A DNA stretch of 33,063 nt from an uncultured Clostridium sp. Its GTDB lineage: Bacteria; Bacillota; Clostridia; TANB77; CAG-508. The position numbers and the translations under genes are program-made. Shown here in pieces: positions 1 to 8,279 of the stretch. Numbering within the stretch: position 1 is the first letter of the stretch; every line of letters begins with the position of its first letter. Location of the stretch: NCBI GenBank assembly GCA_947057875.1, contig CAMSEX010000001.1:1-33063 (forward strand), given 5' to 3'. Below the pieces are notes generated by a model that saw only the letters and a list, made by a program, of their open reading frames with translations, was not told the DNA's origin and searched no databases.

Positions 1-267
1 GATAATACAGTTAGAACACTTATCAGAAGATTGCAGGCAAAAGGTGCAATTAAAGCAACTCAAACAGATGGAAAAGCATTTTTATATAAACCTATTTTTA
101 AAAAAGAAAAATATAGAAAAGAAATAACTAAAAAGTTGTTAGAACAATTATATCATAATTCGGTAAAGGAATTGATATGGCAATTTTGTGAAGTAGGAGA
201 TGTGAAGGTACAAGAGTTAGAAAGAATGATAACCTATATAGAGGAAAAAGAGAAAAAGTTAAAATAA
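1..267 (+). CDS. BlaI/MecI/CopY-family transcriptional repressor, C-terminal part (5' end outside window)
   Basis: Open from the first base; 88 residues remain before TAA, while the family is usually about 120-130 residues, so roughly 35-40 N-terminal residues are missing. The visible start (NTVRTLIRRLQAKGAIKA) matches the recognition helix and wing of the BlaI/MecI/CopY winged-helix domain, and the rest is the helical dimerisation region ending in a charged helix. Members repress antibiotic-resistance or metal-resistance genes and are usually inactivated by cleavage through a BlaR1/M56 sensor peptidase or by metal. No M56 sensor follows it here; a terminator does, and then the bceAB-type operon. 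Whether it controls that operon is inference (see the dyad at 324-347). Family assignment is fairly secure, target unknown. Confidence 0.75.
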   Translation, partial: DNTVRTLIRRLQAKGAIKATQTDGKAFLYKPIFKKEKYRKEITKKLLEQLYHNSVKELIWQFCEVGDVKVQELERMITYIEEKEKKLK

Positions 268-269
268 AG

Positions 270-300
270 TGAGGGTATTGTGAAAATACCCTCATCTTTT
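270..300 (+). terminator. Rho-independent terminator after the BlaI-like gene
   Basis: Perfect 10-bp stem TGAGGGTATT / AATACCCTCA (270-279 and 285-294) with a 5-base loop, then a short T-rich tail (ATCTTTTATAA). It starts 3 bases after the stop codon. Confidence 0.8.
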
Positions 301-323
301 ATAATAGTATATTTTTTATTTAG

Positions 324-347
324 AAACCTTACAAAGATGTAAGGTTT
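324..347. promoter_or_regulatory. Perfect inverted repeat (candidate BlaI-type operator or weak terminator)
   Basis: AAACCTTAC / GTAAGGTTT, 9-bp arms separated by 6 bases, 17 bases upstream of the bceA promoter -35. The centre reads TTACA-AAGA-TGTAA. BlaI/MecI/CopY repressors bind TACA/TGTA dyads, but their usual spacing is 2 bases, not 4. The right arm runs into five Ts, so a second terminator is an equally good reading. Confidence 0.45.
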
Positions 348-363
348 TTGTAACCTAAATCAA

Positions 364-392
364 TGGTAATTGTGAAAGAAAACTGTTATACT
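364..392 (+). promoter_or_regulatory. Candidate promoter of the bceAB-yxeA operon
   Basis: Extended -10 TGTTATACT (TATACT at 387-392) with a weak -35 (TGGTAA, 364-369) at 17 bp spacing. An AAAGGAG ribosome binding site follows at 404-410, 9 bases before the bceA ATG. Confidence 0.5.
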
Positions 393-419
393 ATATTCAA
401 ATGAAAGGAGCTTTTAGGT

Positions 420-1187
420 ATGGAAAAAATGTTACAGGTAAAAAATATTGAAAAATACTATGGGAATAAATCGAATTTGACCAAGGCCATTGATAATATT
501 AGTTTTGATGTAAGCAAAGCTGAATTTGTAGGAATTATGGGGGCTAGCGGAAGTGGAAAAACTACACTTTTGAATTGTATTTCCACAATTGATAAGGTAA
601 CTTGTGGACACATTATTATTCATGGGAAAGATATAACAATGCTAAGAGGTAACCACTTGAACAAGTTCAGGAGAGAGGAATTGGGATTTATTTTTCAAGA
701 TTTTAATTTGTTAGATACACTAACAGCATATGAAAATATTGCATTAGCACTAACCATCCAGCGCGTAAATCCAAAGGAAATTGATAGGAGAGTAAATGAA
801 ATTGTAAAAAAATTGGGTATTGAAGAAATTTTGAGAAAGTATCCCTATCAGGTTTCTGGCGGACAAAAGCAAAGAATTGCATCATGTCGAGCGATGATTA
901 CAAATCCTAAATTGGTGCTGGCTGATGAGCCAACAGGCGCTCTTGATTCTAAAGCAGCAAGGCAATTATTAGAGAATTTTGAATTTCTAAATCAAAGTTT
1001 GCAAGCCACTATTTTAATGGTTACACACGATGCTTTTACCGCATCCTATGCAAACCGAATTTTGTTCATCAAAGATGGCAAGATTTTCAATGAATTAATC
1101 AAAGGAAATGACACAAGAAAACAATTTTTTGAGAAAATCATTGAAGTGCAGACACTTCTTGGGGGTGATTTGAGCGATGTTATTTAA
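420..1187 (+). CDS. BceA-type ABC transporter ATP-binding protein
   Basis: 255 residues, normal length for the BceA/YxdL/LolD-like ATPases that power FtsX-type permeases. Walker A GASGSGKT at residues 41-48, ABC signature VSGGQ at 145-149, Walker B LVLADE ending at Glu170 followed by the PTGALD motif, H-loop His203 in VTHD. The Q-loop region reads FIFQDFNLLD, typical of this family. It overlaps the permease gene by 11 bases (ATG at 1177 inside this gene), indicating translational coupling. In Firmicutes such pairs remove or sense peptide antibiotics acting on lipid II-cycle intermediates (bacitracin, nisin, LL-37) together with a BceRS two-component system; no BceRS is present in the window. 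Substrate cannot be read from the sequence. Confidence 0.93.
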   Translation: MEKMLQVKNIEKYYGNKSNLTKAIDNISFDVSKAEFVGIMGASGSGKTTLLNCISTIDKVTCGHIIIHGKDITMLRGNHLNKFRREELGFIFQDFNLLDTLTAYENIALALTIQRVNPKEIDRRVNEIVKKLGIEEILRKYPYQVSGGQKQRIASCRAMITNPKLVLADEPTGALDSKAARQLLENFEFLNQSLQATILMVTHDAFTASYANRILFIKDGKIFNELIKGNDTRKQFFEKIIEVQTLLGGDLSDVI

Positions 1188-3270
1188 GTTATCTATTCAA
1201 AATATGAAAAAAAGTATTAAAGATTATGGCATTTATTTTTTGACATTGGTTTTAGGTGTCGCGATTTTCTACTTATTTAATTCACTAGATAGTCAAGAAG
1301 CAATGTTGCAAGTTTCGACTTCACAAAGGCAAATCATTCAACTAATGATAGAAATGCTTGGTATAGTTTCTGTGTTTGTGGCTGTGGTTTTGGGGCTACT
1401 GATTGTTTATGCTAATAGTTTTTTGATTAATCGAAGAAAAAAAGAATTTGGAATTTACATGAGTTTAGGAATGGGAAGAAGGCAAATTTCAAAAATTATT
1501 TTGTTGGAAACTATTTTTGTTGGAATGATTTCACTTGTGGTTGGCTTAGGATTTGGCATTTTTGGTTCACAATTTATGTCGATTTTAGTTTCAAAAATGT
1601 TTGAAGCAGATTTGAGCAAATTTGAGTTTGTTTTCTCAAAAGCAGCTTGTATTAAAACATGCGTGTATTTTGCAATTATGTATTTGGCAGTTATGTTTTT
1701 TAATACACTTACGATTTCACGTTATAAATTGATTCATTTGCTCAACAGTGCTAAGAAAAACGAAACTGTGAAAATCAAAAATCCAATCTTGTCGATTTTA
1801 GTTTTTGTGGCAGCAGCTATTTTATTGGGATTTGCATATTGGAAAGTAACCATTGATGCTAATTCTCTAAGCACAGCAGATAAAATGTTAAAAGTTATTT
1901 TAATGGGAATTGTAGGAACTGTTTTAGTATTTTGGTCACTATCAGGATTTATTTTGCAAATTGTGCAAGTCATGAAACAAACATATTTGAAAGATACTAA
2001 TATGTTTGTTTTAAGACAAATCAACAATAAAATAAATACTATGGTTGTAAGTATGAGTGTGATTTGTTTAATGCTTTTTATGACTATTACAATTTTGTCA
2101 TCAGCACTTGCCCTAAGAAATACGATGCAAAGCGATTTATTGGAAATGACGCCAGTGGATCTTAATTTATATAAAGCTGCGTATTTGCCAGAAAGAGCAG
2201 TTGGAAGAAATGGCAAGGAAGAAATTTATACACAAATGCAAAGGCAGGATTCAAGAGTGTCAATACAACAAACATTAGAAAGTAACGGATTTGATATGAA
2301 TTTACTAAAAGATGTACAAGAAGTTCCAATGTATATAGATGAAAATTTGACTTGGGAAAAGTTTTTTGGAGACAAAATGGAAGACCTTAAGGCAAAATTT
2401 CCATATCTTAGGTATGACACATCAGAAGAACTAATGAAAGTTTCTGATTATAACAAAATTGCAAAATTGTATGGCAACGAAGAATATGAACTAGAGGATG
2501 ATGAATATATTATGCTTTGTGATTTTGAAACACAAGAACAAATCCGAAATGAAGTTTTAAAAGTTGGAAATTATCCATTGGAAATTGCAGGAAAAACATA
2601 TAAAGCAAAATATAAAGAATGTAAAAGTGGATTTATTGTGATGTCCACAAGCCATACGAATACAGGTATTATTTTGGTGCCAGATAATTGTAATTTAACA
2701 AATGAAATGACAGAACGATATTTTTTAGCTGCTAATTATAATGCAAATACAGAAGAAGGAAAATTGGAAATTGAAAAAAATTTTACGAGTAAAGAAGAGG
2801 CGACTATTTTGAATACTCTTTATGAAAAAGGCTTACGATTAGATGGTATGAGTAAAATTTCTATTATAGAAGCAAGTGTAGGTTTGGTAACAATGGTTAC
2901 ATTTGTTGCGATTTATTTAGGAATAATCTTTTTGATTGCAAGTTCAGCAATTTTAGCTTTGAAGCAATTGACAGATAGTTCGGACAATAAACAAAGATAC
3001 GCGATTCTGCGAAAAATCGGTTGTGACGAAAAAATGATTAATAGTGCATTATTCAAACAAATCGGCATCTTTTTTGGAACCCCACTTATTTTAGCAATCA
3101 TTCATTCTGTATTTGGTATTCAGTTTGCACTTTCGACATTAGCGGGAGTGGCAAGTAAAAAAGATTTGTTACCATCCATTATTGGAACGGTAATTGTCAT
3201 GGGAGTGATTTATGGAGCCTATTTTATGGCAACTTATTGGGGCAGTAAAAATATCATTAAGGAGGAATAA
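1177..3270 (+). CDS. BceB-type FtsX-like ABC permease
   Basis: 697 residues, similar to or slightly longer than typical BceB permeases (about 620-670). It shows the expected architecture: one N-terminal membrane helix (about residues 17-35), further helices through about residue 320, a large hydrophilic extracellular domain (about 325-565) between two membrane blocks, and three C-terminal helices. The motif RRKKEFGIYMSLGMGRRQ after the second helix is the cytoplasmic coupling segment typical of FtsX/BceB proteins (EFGxYxxLGxxxxQ), repeated in weaker form near the C terminus (YAILRKIGCDEKMI). The large extracellular domain is the part thought to bind the antibiotic or its lipid complex and signal to the BceS kinase. 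Start ATG 1177 has a GGGGGTGA ribosome site at 1161-1168. Confidence 0.92.
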   Translation: MLFKLSIQNMKKSIKDYGIYFLTLVLGVAIFYLFNSLDSQEAMLQVSTSQRQIIQLMIEMLGIVSVFVAVVLGLLIVYANSFLINRRKKEFGIYMSLGMGRRQISKIILLETIFVGMISLVVGLGFGIFGSQFMSILVSKMFEADLSKFEFVFSKAACIKTCVYFAIMYLAVMFFNTLTISRYKLIHLLNSAKKNETVKIKNPILSILVFVAAAILLGFAYWKVTIDANSLSTADKMLKVILMGIVGTVLVFWSLSGFILQIVQVMKQTYLKDTNMFVLRQINNKINTMVVSMSVICLMLFMTITILSSALALRNTMQSDLLEMTPVDLNLYKAAYLPERAVGRNGKEEIYTQMQRQDSRVSIQQTLESNGFDMNLLKDVQEVPMYIDENLTWEKFFGDKMEDLKAKFPYLRYDTSEELMKVSDYNKIAKLYGNEEYELEDDEYIMLCDFETQEQIRNEVLKVGNYPLEIAGKTYKAKYKECKSGFIVMSTSHTNTGIILVPDNCNLTNEMTERYFLAANYNANTEEGKLEIEKNFTSKEEATILNTLYEKGLRLDGMSKISIIEASVGLVTMVTFVAIYLGIIFLIASSAILALKQLTDSSDNKQRYAILRKIGCDEKMINSALFKQIGIFFGTPLILAIIHSVFGIQFALSTLAGVASKKDLLPSIIGTVIVMGVIYGAYFMATYWGSKNIIKEE

Positions 3271-3272
3271 AA

Positions 3273-3617
3273 ATGGAAACTGTAAGTGAGAGAATATCAA
3301 TTATATTGACAGTAATAATTGCTATTATCATTGGAGCAGGAGCAATTTATTGGATGGAATTTCACGAAACAATTTATTATACACAAATTGATAATAGTAA
3401 GTTAGAGAGAATATCTAGTTCAGACAATATGGGATACGAATATACATTAGATTGTTATAATCAAAATGGCAAAAGGAGAGAAATCAAATTTAAAACGAGC
3501 CGAGAGTTGCGAGAAAATGCGTATTTAATGCTAGAAGTAAAAATCATGGGAGTACATTCGTGGGAAGAAGTACAATATGAGGAATTGCCAGATAAGGTGA
3601 AAGTAAAATTGGAATAA
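3273..3617 (+). CDS. YxeA-family small membrane-anchored protein
   Basis: 114 residues with an N-terminal hydrophobic anchor (about residues 9-29) and a small extracytoplasmic domain. The pattern YYTQI, then YEYTLDCYNQNGKRREIKF, then LRENAYLMLEV and a final WEEVQYEELPDKVK matches the YxeA family, described as an OB-fold-like domain, and B. subtilis yxeA lies beside the BceAB-like yxdLM genes. The start is 2 bases after the bceB stop and the AGGAGG site overlaps the end of bceB, so the three genes form one operon. Function in the family is poorly known; a role as accessory or immunity protein of the transporter is inference. Confidence 0.82.
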   Translation: METVSERISIILTVIIAIIIGAGAIYWMEFHETIYYTQIDNSKLERISSSDNMGYEYTLDCYNQNGKRREIKFKTSRELRENAYLMLEVKIMGVHSWEEVQYEELPDKVKVKLE

Positions 3618-3629
3618 TAAATATTAATA

Positions 3630-3654
3630 GAGCTCACATTCTGTGGGCTTTTTA
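3630..3654 (+). terminator. Terminator of the bceAB-yxeA operon
   Basis: Stem AGCTCACA / TGTGGGCT (3631-3638 and 3642-3649, one G-T pair), 3-base loop, then TTTT. Lies 13 bases after the yxeA stop. Confidence 0.8.
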
Positions 3655-3672
3655 TAATAAATATGAGAAATT

Positions 3673-3681
3673 TTATCCACA
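3673..3681 (+). promoter_or_regulatory. Exact DnaA-box consensus sequence
   Basis: TTATCCACA, the perfect 9-mer DnaA box, just upstream of the yqeK promoter candidate. A single copy may be chance; a second perfect copy lies at 20338-20346 on the other strand. Confidence 0.35.
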
Positions 3682-3687
3682 AATTGA

Positions 3688-3716
3688 TTGCAATATCATT
3701 CAACTTGTGATAGGAT
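3688..3716 (+). promoter_or_regulatory. Weak candidate promoter of yqeK
   Basis: TTGCAA (3688-3693), 17-base spacer, TAGGAT (3711-3716); four of six matches in each hexamer. It sits between the preceding terminator and the AGGAGG site at 3736-3741. Confidence 0.35.
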
Positions 3717-3745
3717 AAAAAACAAATGAAAAAATAGGAGGAAAC

Positions 3746-4303
3746 ATGAAATCATATAAAGAAGTATATGAAATTGTCAAGTCACGTCTTAGTGATTATC
3801 GCTTTCATCATTCAGAATGTGTGGCAGCGCGCTGCGTGGAACTTGCAAAAATTTATAAAGTAGATAAAGAAGCAGCAATGTTAGTAGGAATTGCACATGA
3901 TATTGCTAAAGAAATGCCAGCAGACGAAAAAATTAAATATTGCGAGGAAAACCATTTAGCAATGGATGAAATTGAAAGGGAAAATCCTGGTTTATTGCAT
4001 GGAAAAATCGGAGCAAACATTGCCAAAAAAGAATTTGGTTTTAGTGAAGATTTGTGTTCTCCGATTCAATATCATACAACAGGAAAAGCCAACATGTCAT
4101 TACTTGATAAAATTTTATATGTAGCGGATATGACAGGTGCAGACAGAAAATTTTCAGATAAAGAATATGTAATTGAGCTGGGGAATAAAGATTTGGATGA
4201 ATGCGTAAAATATATATTAAAAGTAGGGATTGGGCAAAGGATTAAACAGAATAAAAAAATTCATCTAAATTCAGTTTATGCATTAAATTATTTTATGGAA
4301 TAA
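3746..4303 (+). CDS. yqeK: YqeK-type HD-domain diadenosine tetraphosphatase
   Basis: 185 residues, the family's normal length. HD-superfamily metal ligands are visible: His in the HHSECVAARC segment (residues 21-30), HD in VGIAHDIAKEMP (about 48-53), HG in LLHGKIGA, the pair in IQYHTTGKANM, and the Asp in ILYVADMTGADRKF. This order is diagnostic of YqeK, a metal-dependent hydrolase that splits Ap4A symmetrically to two ADP and so clears a stress dinucleotide in the cytoplasm. In many Firmicutes yqeK sits between nadD and rsfS; here it stands alone with its own promoter region and no neighbours of that cluster. ATG 3746 follows AGGAGG with 4 intervening bases. Confidence 0.9.
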   Translation: MKSYKEVYEIVKSRLSDYRFHHSECVAARCVELAKIYKVDKEAAMLVGIAHDIAKEMPADEKIKYCEENHLAMDEIERENPGLLHGKIGANIAKKEFGFSEDLCSPIQYHTTGKANMSLLDKILYVADMTGADRKFSDKEYVIELGNKDLDECVKYILKVGIGQRIKQNKKIHLNSVYALNYFME

Positions 4304-4339
4304 TGCCAGAAAATTTTTGCAATTTTTTGTCAAAAGATA

Positions 4340-4368
4340 TTCACAAATTAAAGTTCAAATGATATAAT
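4340..4368 (+). promoter_or_regulatory. SigA promoter of the dnaJ-like gene
   Basis: TTCACA (4340-4345), 17-base spacer, perfect TATAAT (4363-4368). No CIRCE heat-shock operator is seen around it. Confidence 0.78.
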
Positions 4369-4398
4369 GGCAGTAGTAATTGTACGGAGGATGTTGAA

Positions 4399-5293
4399 AT
4401 GATTTTTAAGGATTATTATAAAATTTTGGGGCTAGAGACAAATAAGGTTTCAATGGATAAAATCAAAGAAGCGTATCGAAGGCAGGCCAAAAAATATCAC
4501 CCTGATGTAAATATTGGAAATCAGAAAAATGAAGAAGTTTTTAAGGATATAAATGAAGCATACAAAGTATTATCAAGTATGTCGAGCAAAAGAAAATATG
4601 ACAGAATGTGGAATCATCATGTAGGGCGCAAAAATAGAAATGTCACTTATGAAGAAAGCAAAAGAACCAAAGATTCTGTGTTTAGCGATTTTTTCAATAT
4701 GTTTTTTGGAACAATTGCAGAAACCAAAACGTTGAAAGCAGAGGCGCGTAAAGGGGAAAATGTTCAAACGGAAGTTAATATTTCAATTGAGGATGCTTTT
4801 CGTGGGAAAGAACAATCCATTGCAGTTAGAACTATTGATGGAGACTTAAAAACACTTAAAGTTCAACTTCCATCTGGAATTCAAAATAACGAAAAAATCA
4901 GACTTGTGGGACAACGGAAAACCGGGACAAAATGGTGGAAAAAATGGCGATTTGTTAATTCGTATCAAAATTGCAAATGATAAAAAATTCAGGTTAGATG
5001 GTTGCCATTTGAGAACAAATTTATATTTAACGCCATGGGAAGCAGCGCTTAGCACAAAAGTGACTGTCAATGGCATTAACGAAGATGTTAGTGTTTATAT
5101 ACCACAAGGTATTCAAAGTGGGGATACTATAAAAATTGAAGGAAAAGGCTATAAAGATGGAAAAGGTGGACGAGGCGACTTAATTTTGGAAACGAAAATT
5201 ATGGTTCCAAAACGTCTAAATGAGAGAGAAAAAAAGTTATTTAGTGAATTGAACCATATTTCAAAATTTAATCCAAGAATGTCAGCTATATAA
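4399..5293 (+). CDS. DnaJ/CbpA-type J-domain co-chaperone, interrupted by a +1 frameshift at 4915
   Basis: J-protein without the cysteine-rich zinc domain (type II, CbpA-like). J domain at residues 1-67 with the HPD motif at 34-36, which stimulates DnaK ATPase; then a linker and two C-terminal beta-sandwich domains that bind client proteins. Joined length is 297 residues, normal for CbpA-like proteins. The 5' frame reads to KIRLVGQ and then ends 21 codons later at 4980. The remainder, from the GKPGQNGGKNGDL motif that always follows VGQG in DnaJ C-terminal domains, lies in the +1 frame from 4916 to 5293. Skipping the single C at 4915 (CAA-C-GGA) gives a continuous, motif-perfect protein; no other lesion is seen. 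GGAGG at 4386-4390 precedes ATG 4399. It could be a pseudogene, but see the identical breaks in two nearby genes. Confidence 0.85.
4912..4918 (+). other. +1 frameshift site 1 (CAA-CGG-A)
   Basis: Zero-frame codons are GGA-CAA-CGG-AAA; the restored reading is GGA-CAA-(C)-GGA-AAA-CCG. The CGG at 4915-4917 is codon 173 of the zero frame. There is no homopolymer at the inserted base. Confidence 0.85.
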
Positions 5294-5306
5294 AAAACAT
5301 TAATTA

Positions 5307-5335
5307 TTGACATAATACGAAAAATATGGTATAAT
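5307..5335 (+). promoter_or_regulatory. Consensus SigA promoter of the 5404-8236 operon
   Basis: Perfect TTGACA (5307-5312), 17-base spacer, perfect TATAAT (5330-5335), with an extended -10 TGG just before it. Predicted start near 5342 leaves a leader of about 60 bases. Confidence 0.88.
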
Positions 5336-5403
5336 TATAAAGTAAGTTAAAATTTATACATAAGAAAAATCGCATTTAAATATGTAGTAAAGGAGAGAAA
5401 ATA

Positions 5404-5919
5404 ATGGAAGAGGGTAACTTACAGGGGAAATATTTCAGTATTACAGATCCAAAAGAGGTAAGTACTGTGATATACCAAATCAATAAAACGGAAAAGGAAT
5501 TTTTAGACAGAGCACCAAAGTTTACGATTGAGCGACTAGATTATTCAGAACAACTTGTGGGTGAACGAAAAAGGAAAACTTTTTTTGTTGACAATCCTTC
5601 ACCAGAAGGCAATCCATTGGTGTTTTTCTCGTTTGGAAAAGATAAAGTCGTTGTCAATACAGGATTTTTGGATTATAACGAAGTAAAATTATCCAAAAAA
5701 CCAATGCCAATGAAACTTTCAACACTTTACAACGAAAAAGAAACGGTTTATAGAGAATTTCAATATACACCAAATATGAAGAGGCCTATTACGATAATAG
5801 ACCCTGAGACTACAGAAGAGATAAAGCCAAATTTGTATTTTGATGAAAATGCAAATGAGGTCAAGGGAAAATGCACGCTAAAAGCATGCAAAAAATATTT
5901 TGCCTTTGAAATTAAATAA
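5404..5919 (+). CDS. Uncharacterised protein, first gene of the virD4 operon
   Basis: 171 residues, not recognised. No signal peptide or membrane segment; mixed alpha/beta-looking, lysine- and glutamate-rich, with several aromatic-rich strands (KTFFVDNPS, PLVFFSFGKDKVVVNTGF) and a C-terminal stretch with two cysteines (KCTLKACKKYF). Likely a soluble cytoplasmic protein. It follows a consensus promoter and an AAAGGAG site (5389-5395), and is followed after 27 bases by another unknown gene and then the coupling ATPase, so a role alongside the VirD4-like protein is plausible but unproven. It does not resemble the PcfB/DUF3801 protein that often precedes VirD4 genes. Confidence 0.75.
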   Translation: MEEGNLQGKYFSITDPKEVSTVIYQINKTEKEFLDRAPKFTIERLDYSEQLVGERKRKTFFVDNPSPEGNPLVFFSFGKDKVVVNTGFLDYNEVKLSKKPMPMKLSTLYNEKETVYREFQYTPNMKRPITIIDPETTEEIKPNLYFDENANEVKGKCTLKACKKYFAFEIK

Positions 5920-5946
5920 GGGTAGACTTTAAAGGAGGAGTTTTTT

Positions 5947-6243
5947 ATGAATACCAATAATCCAATTGGAGAAAATGGAAACAAATCAATAAATGGGAGA
6001 AAAGCAATCAATGTTGTAAGAGACGAGAGAGCAGATGATTTGTTAGAAAAATTTTTTGGTGAAAAAGGTTATGAAGTTGTACAATGTAACTGTGCAGTAC
6101 CAGAAATAACGAAAGAACAAATAAAATTTGACGAAACACTTGCTAGAAGAGTAAAAATTAGCAAAGAAAGATTTAAGGCGGATGTTATGCCAATTAAAAC
6201 AGGAACTAGAACAAGAAATAAAAATGTTGATACAGAAAGATAG
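5947..6243 (+). CDS. Small uncharacterised hydrophilic protein
   Basis: 98 residues, not recognised. The N-terminal 20 residues are Asn/Gly-rich and probably disordered; the middle (RADDLLEKFFGEKGYEVVQ) is a likely amphipathic helix, and the tail is very basic (RRVKISKERFK...KTGTRTRNKN). Basic charge would suit nucleic-acid or membrane-surface contact, but this is inference. An AAAGGAGGAG site (about 5931-5940) precedes ATG 5947; the next gene begins 24 bases after its stop. Same operon as the VirD4-like gene. Confidence 0.7.
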   Translation: MNTNNPIGENGNKSINGRKAINVVRDERADDLLEKFFGEKGYEVVQCNCAVPEITKEQIKFDETLARRVKISKERFKADVMPIKTGTRTRNKNVDTER

Positions 6244-6267
6244 TTACAAAAGAAAAGGTGAAAAATT

Positions 6268-8236
6268 ATGGGATTTTTTGAGAAGTTAAGATTAGCTATT
6301 CGAAAAATAAGAATAAAATTAATTGCATATGCAATCATTATGCTGGTTGTAGCAGTCATAGGTTTGGCACCATTTACCGTTTCTATTGAGGCAGGAAATT
6401 TAGCAAGAGAAGCAGGGGACGATTTTTGGACAACATTTTATGAACAATTATTTAAAAATATCCAACAACCAATTTCGAGTTTAGGAATTTGTTTTGGCGA
6501 GTATTTACCAGCATTTTTGAATGCGCTAAAATGGTACATTTTAATTTTGGGATTATTTGCATTAGTAGGGATTATCAAGTCGTTTCCGAAACATGAATTT
6601 CAAGATATTGAAAATGGTTCAAGTGACTGGAGCGAAAATGGTGAACAATATGCAGTTTTAAGCAAAAATAAAGGAATTATTTTAGCCGAAAAAAATCGTT
6701 TGCCTGTAGATAAACGTGGTAACGTAAATGTATTAGTGGTACGGAGGATCAGGTGCTGGTAAATCAGCTTCTTATGTTAAACCAAATGCTTTACAGCTTC
6801 TTGGTTCCTATGTTTTTACAGATCCTAAAGGAGAACTGTATGACGATACAGCAGGTTATTTTAAAGCAAACGGTTATGATATTAAAGTATTAAATCTAGT
6901 TCGACCAGAAAACAGTGATAGTTATAATCCACTTCATCACATCAATGGAGAAATTGATGTTGACGTTATTGCACACACCATTGTAAAAGGGCAAGATAGC
7001 GGAGGAAGTTCAGATCCATATTGGGAAGATATGGGCGAAATGTTGCTAAAAGCCTTAATTTATTATTTGAAAGCAGTTCGTCCACCAGAGGAGCAGAATT
7101 TGGCTAGTTGTGCAGAACTTGTAAGGGCGGCAAACAAAAATGGTGGCGATAATTTATTAACTAACTTGATGAACCAATTGCCATACGACCATCCAGCAAG
7201 AATGAATTATAAATCCATTGAAATTGCGCCAGAAAAAACCTATGGTTCAATTTTGAGTACGCTTCAATCAAAACTTGGTAAATTCGACTCACGAGACATT
7301 GCAGAAGTAACTTCAAGCAACACGATTGATTTTACTTCAATTGGAAAGAAGAAAACAGCGGTATTTGTTATTTCATCAGATACACATACAGCTTACGATT
7401 TTTTGCTTACCATATTTTTCTCGCAAATGATACAACAATTGTATGATTTTGCAGATTTGAGTGGTGGCGCATTACCAGTTCCTACATACTTTATTCTAGA
7501 TGAGTTTGCAAACATCGGTCAAATACCCGATTTTGATAAAAAAATATCAACTTCAAGAAGTAGAAAAATATCATTTAGTGTTATTTTACAGAACTTAGAC
7601 CAGTTAGAAGCAGTTTATAAAGAGGCACATGAAACCATTTTGGGTAACTGTGATACACACTTATTTTTGGGTTCCAACTCTCAAAAAACAGTCGAATATT
7701 TTTCCAAGGCTTTGGGGGAAAAAACGATCACGAGAGATAGTATTTCAGTCAATAAAGACCGTGACAACTGGAAGCAAGGTTTAAGTCAATCTGACCAAAT
7801 AATGGGAAGGGCACTTATGACACCAGATGAACTTCGCCGTATGGACGATGATTTGTGCATCATTTATGAAAAAGGTATTAAGCCAGTTAAGGCGAAAAAG
7901 TATTATTATTTCAAATATCCAGAGGGTAAATTAATAAAAAAATATAAAGTTGATCACAACGATGTTCGAGTTGATAGAGGAGTTTGGAGGAAATATAATC
8001 CATACAATCCATATGTGGAGGACAATGATAACAAAGGTGGAAATCCACAAAGTCTAGAAAACTTGGATGATTTGTTTAAAGATGAAGATACAGGTTTAAA
8101 AACAGATACTAATCCAGCTGGTCAGCTTCCTGTGGATTCAAATTTAGAGGATCAGAAAAAGGAGGAAGAATTGACAGATATTCAAAAAGAATTAGAAGCC
8201 AAATTTGATGAATTATTTGGTAGTTTAGATGATTAA
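6268..8236 (+). CDS. VirD4/TraG-type coupling ATPase (CD1115-like), interrupted by a +1 frameshift inside Walker A
   Basis: Joined length is 655 residues, normal for VirD4/TraG coupling proteins, which are inner-membrane hexameric ATPases that deliver relaxase-DNA complexes or effectors to a type IV secretion channel. Two N-terminal membrane segments (about residues 18-42 and 88-113), then VNVLVV+GGSGAGKS (Walker A), SYVFTDPKGELYDD, and Walker B FILDEFANIGQIPDF (Asp/Glu about 411-412), all hallmark motifs. The acidic C-terminal tail is variable in the family. Frame breaks exactly before the first Walker A glycine: GTA-CGG-AGG stops 6 codons later at 6762, whereas skipping C6742 gives GTA-GGA-GGA-TCA and an open frame to 8236. 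No relaxase, VirB4 or other T4SS gene is in the window, so this is an orphan coupling protein here. Confidence 0.9.
6739..6745 (+). other. +1 frameshift site 2 (GTA-CGG-A) in the virD4 Walker A
   Basis: Restored reading is GTG-GTA-(C)-GGA-GGA-TCA-GGT-GCT-GGT-AAA. CGG at 6742-6744 is codon 159 of the zero frame. The site also contains GGAGG, but this Shine-Dalgarno-like run is not shared by the other two sites. Confidence 0.88.
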
Positions 8237-8245
8237 AATAAACCA

Positions 8246-8270
8246 CAAGGGCGCCATTTCGGCGCCCTTG
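8246..8270. terminator. GC-rich hairpin between convergent genes (shared terminator)
   Basis: Perfect 10-bp stem CAAGGGCGCC / GGCGCCCTTG with loop ATTTC, 10 bases past the virD4 stop and 10 bases before the stop of the minus-strand gene. No good T tract on either side, so efficiency is uncertain. Confidence 0.65.
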
Positions 8271-8279
8271 GTTGTGCCT

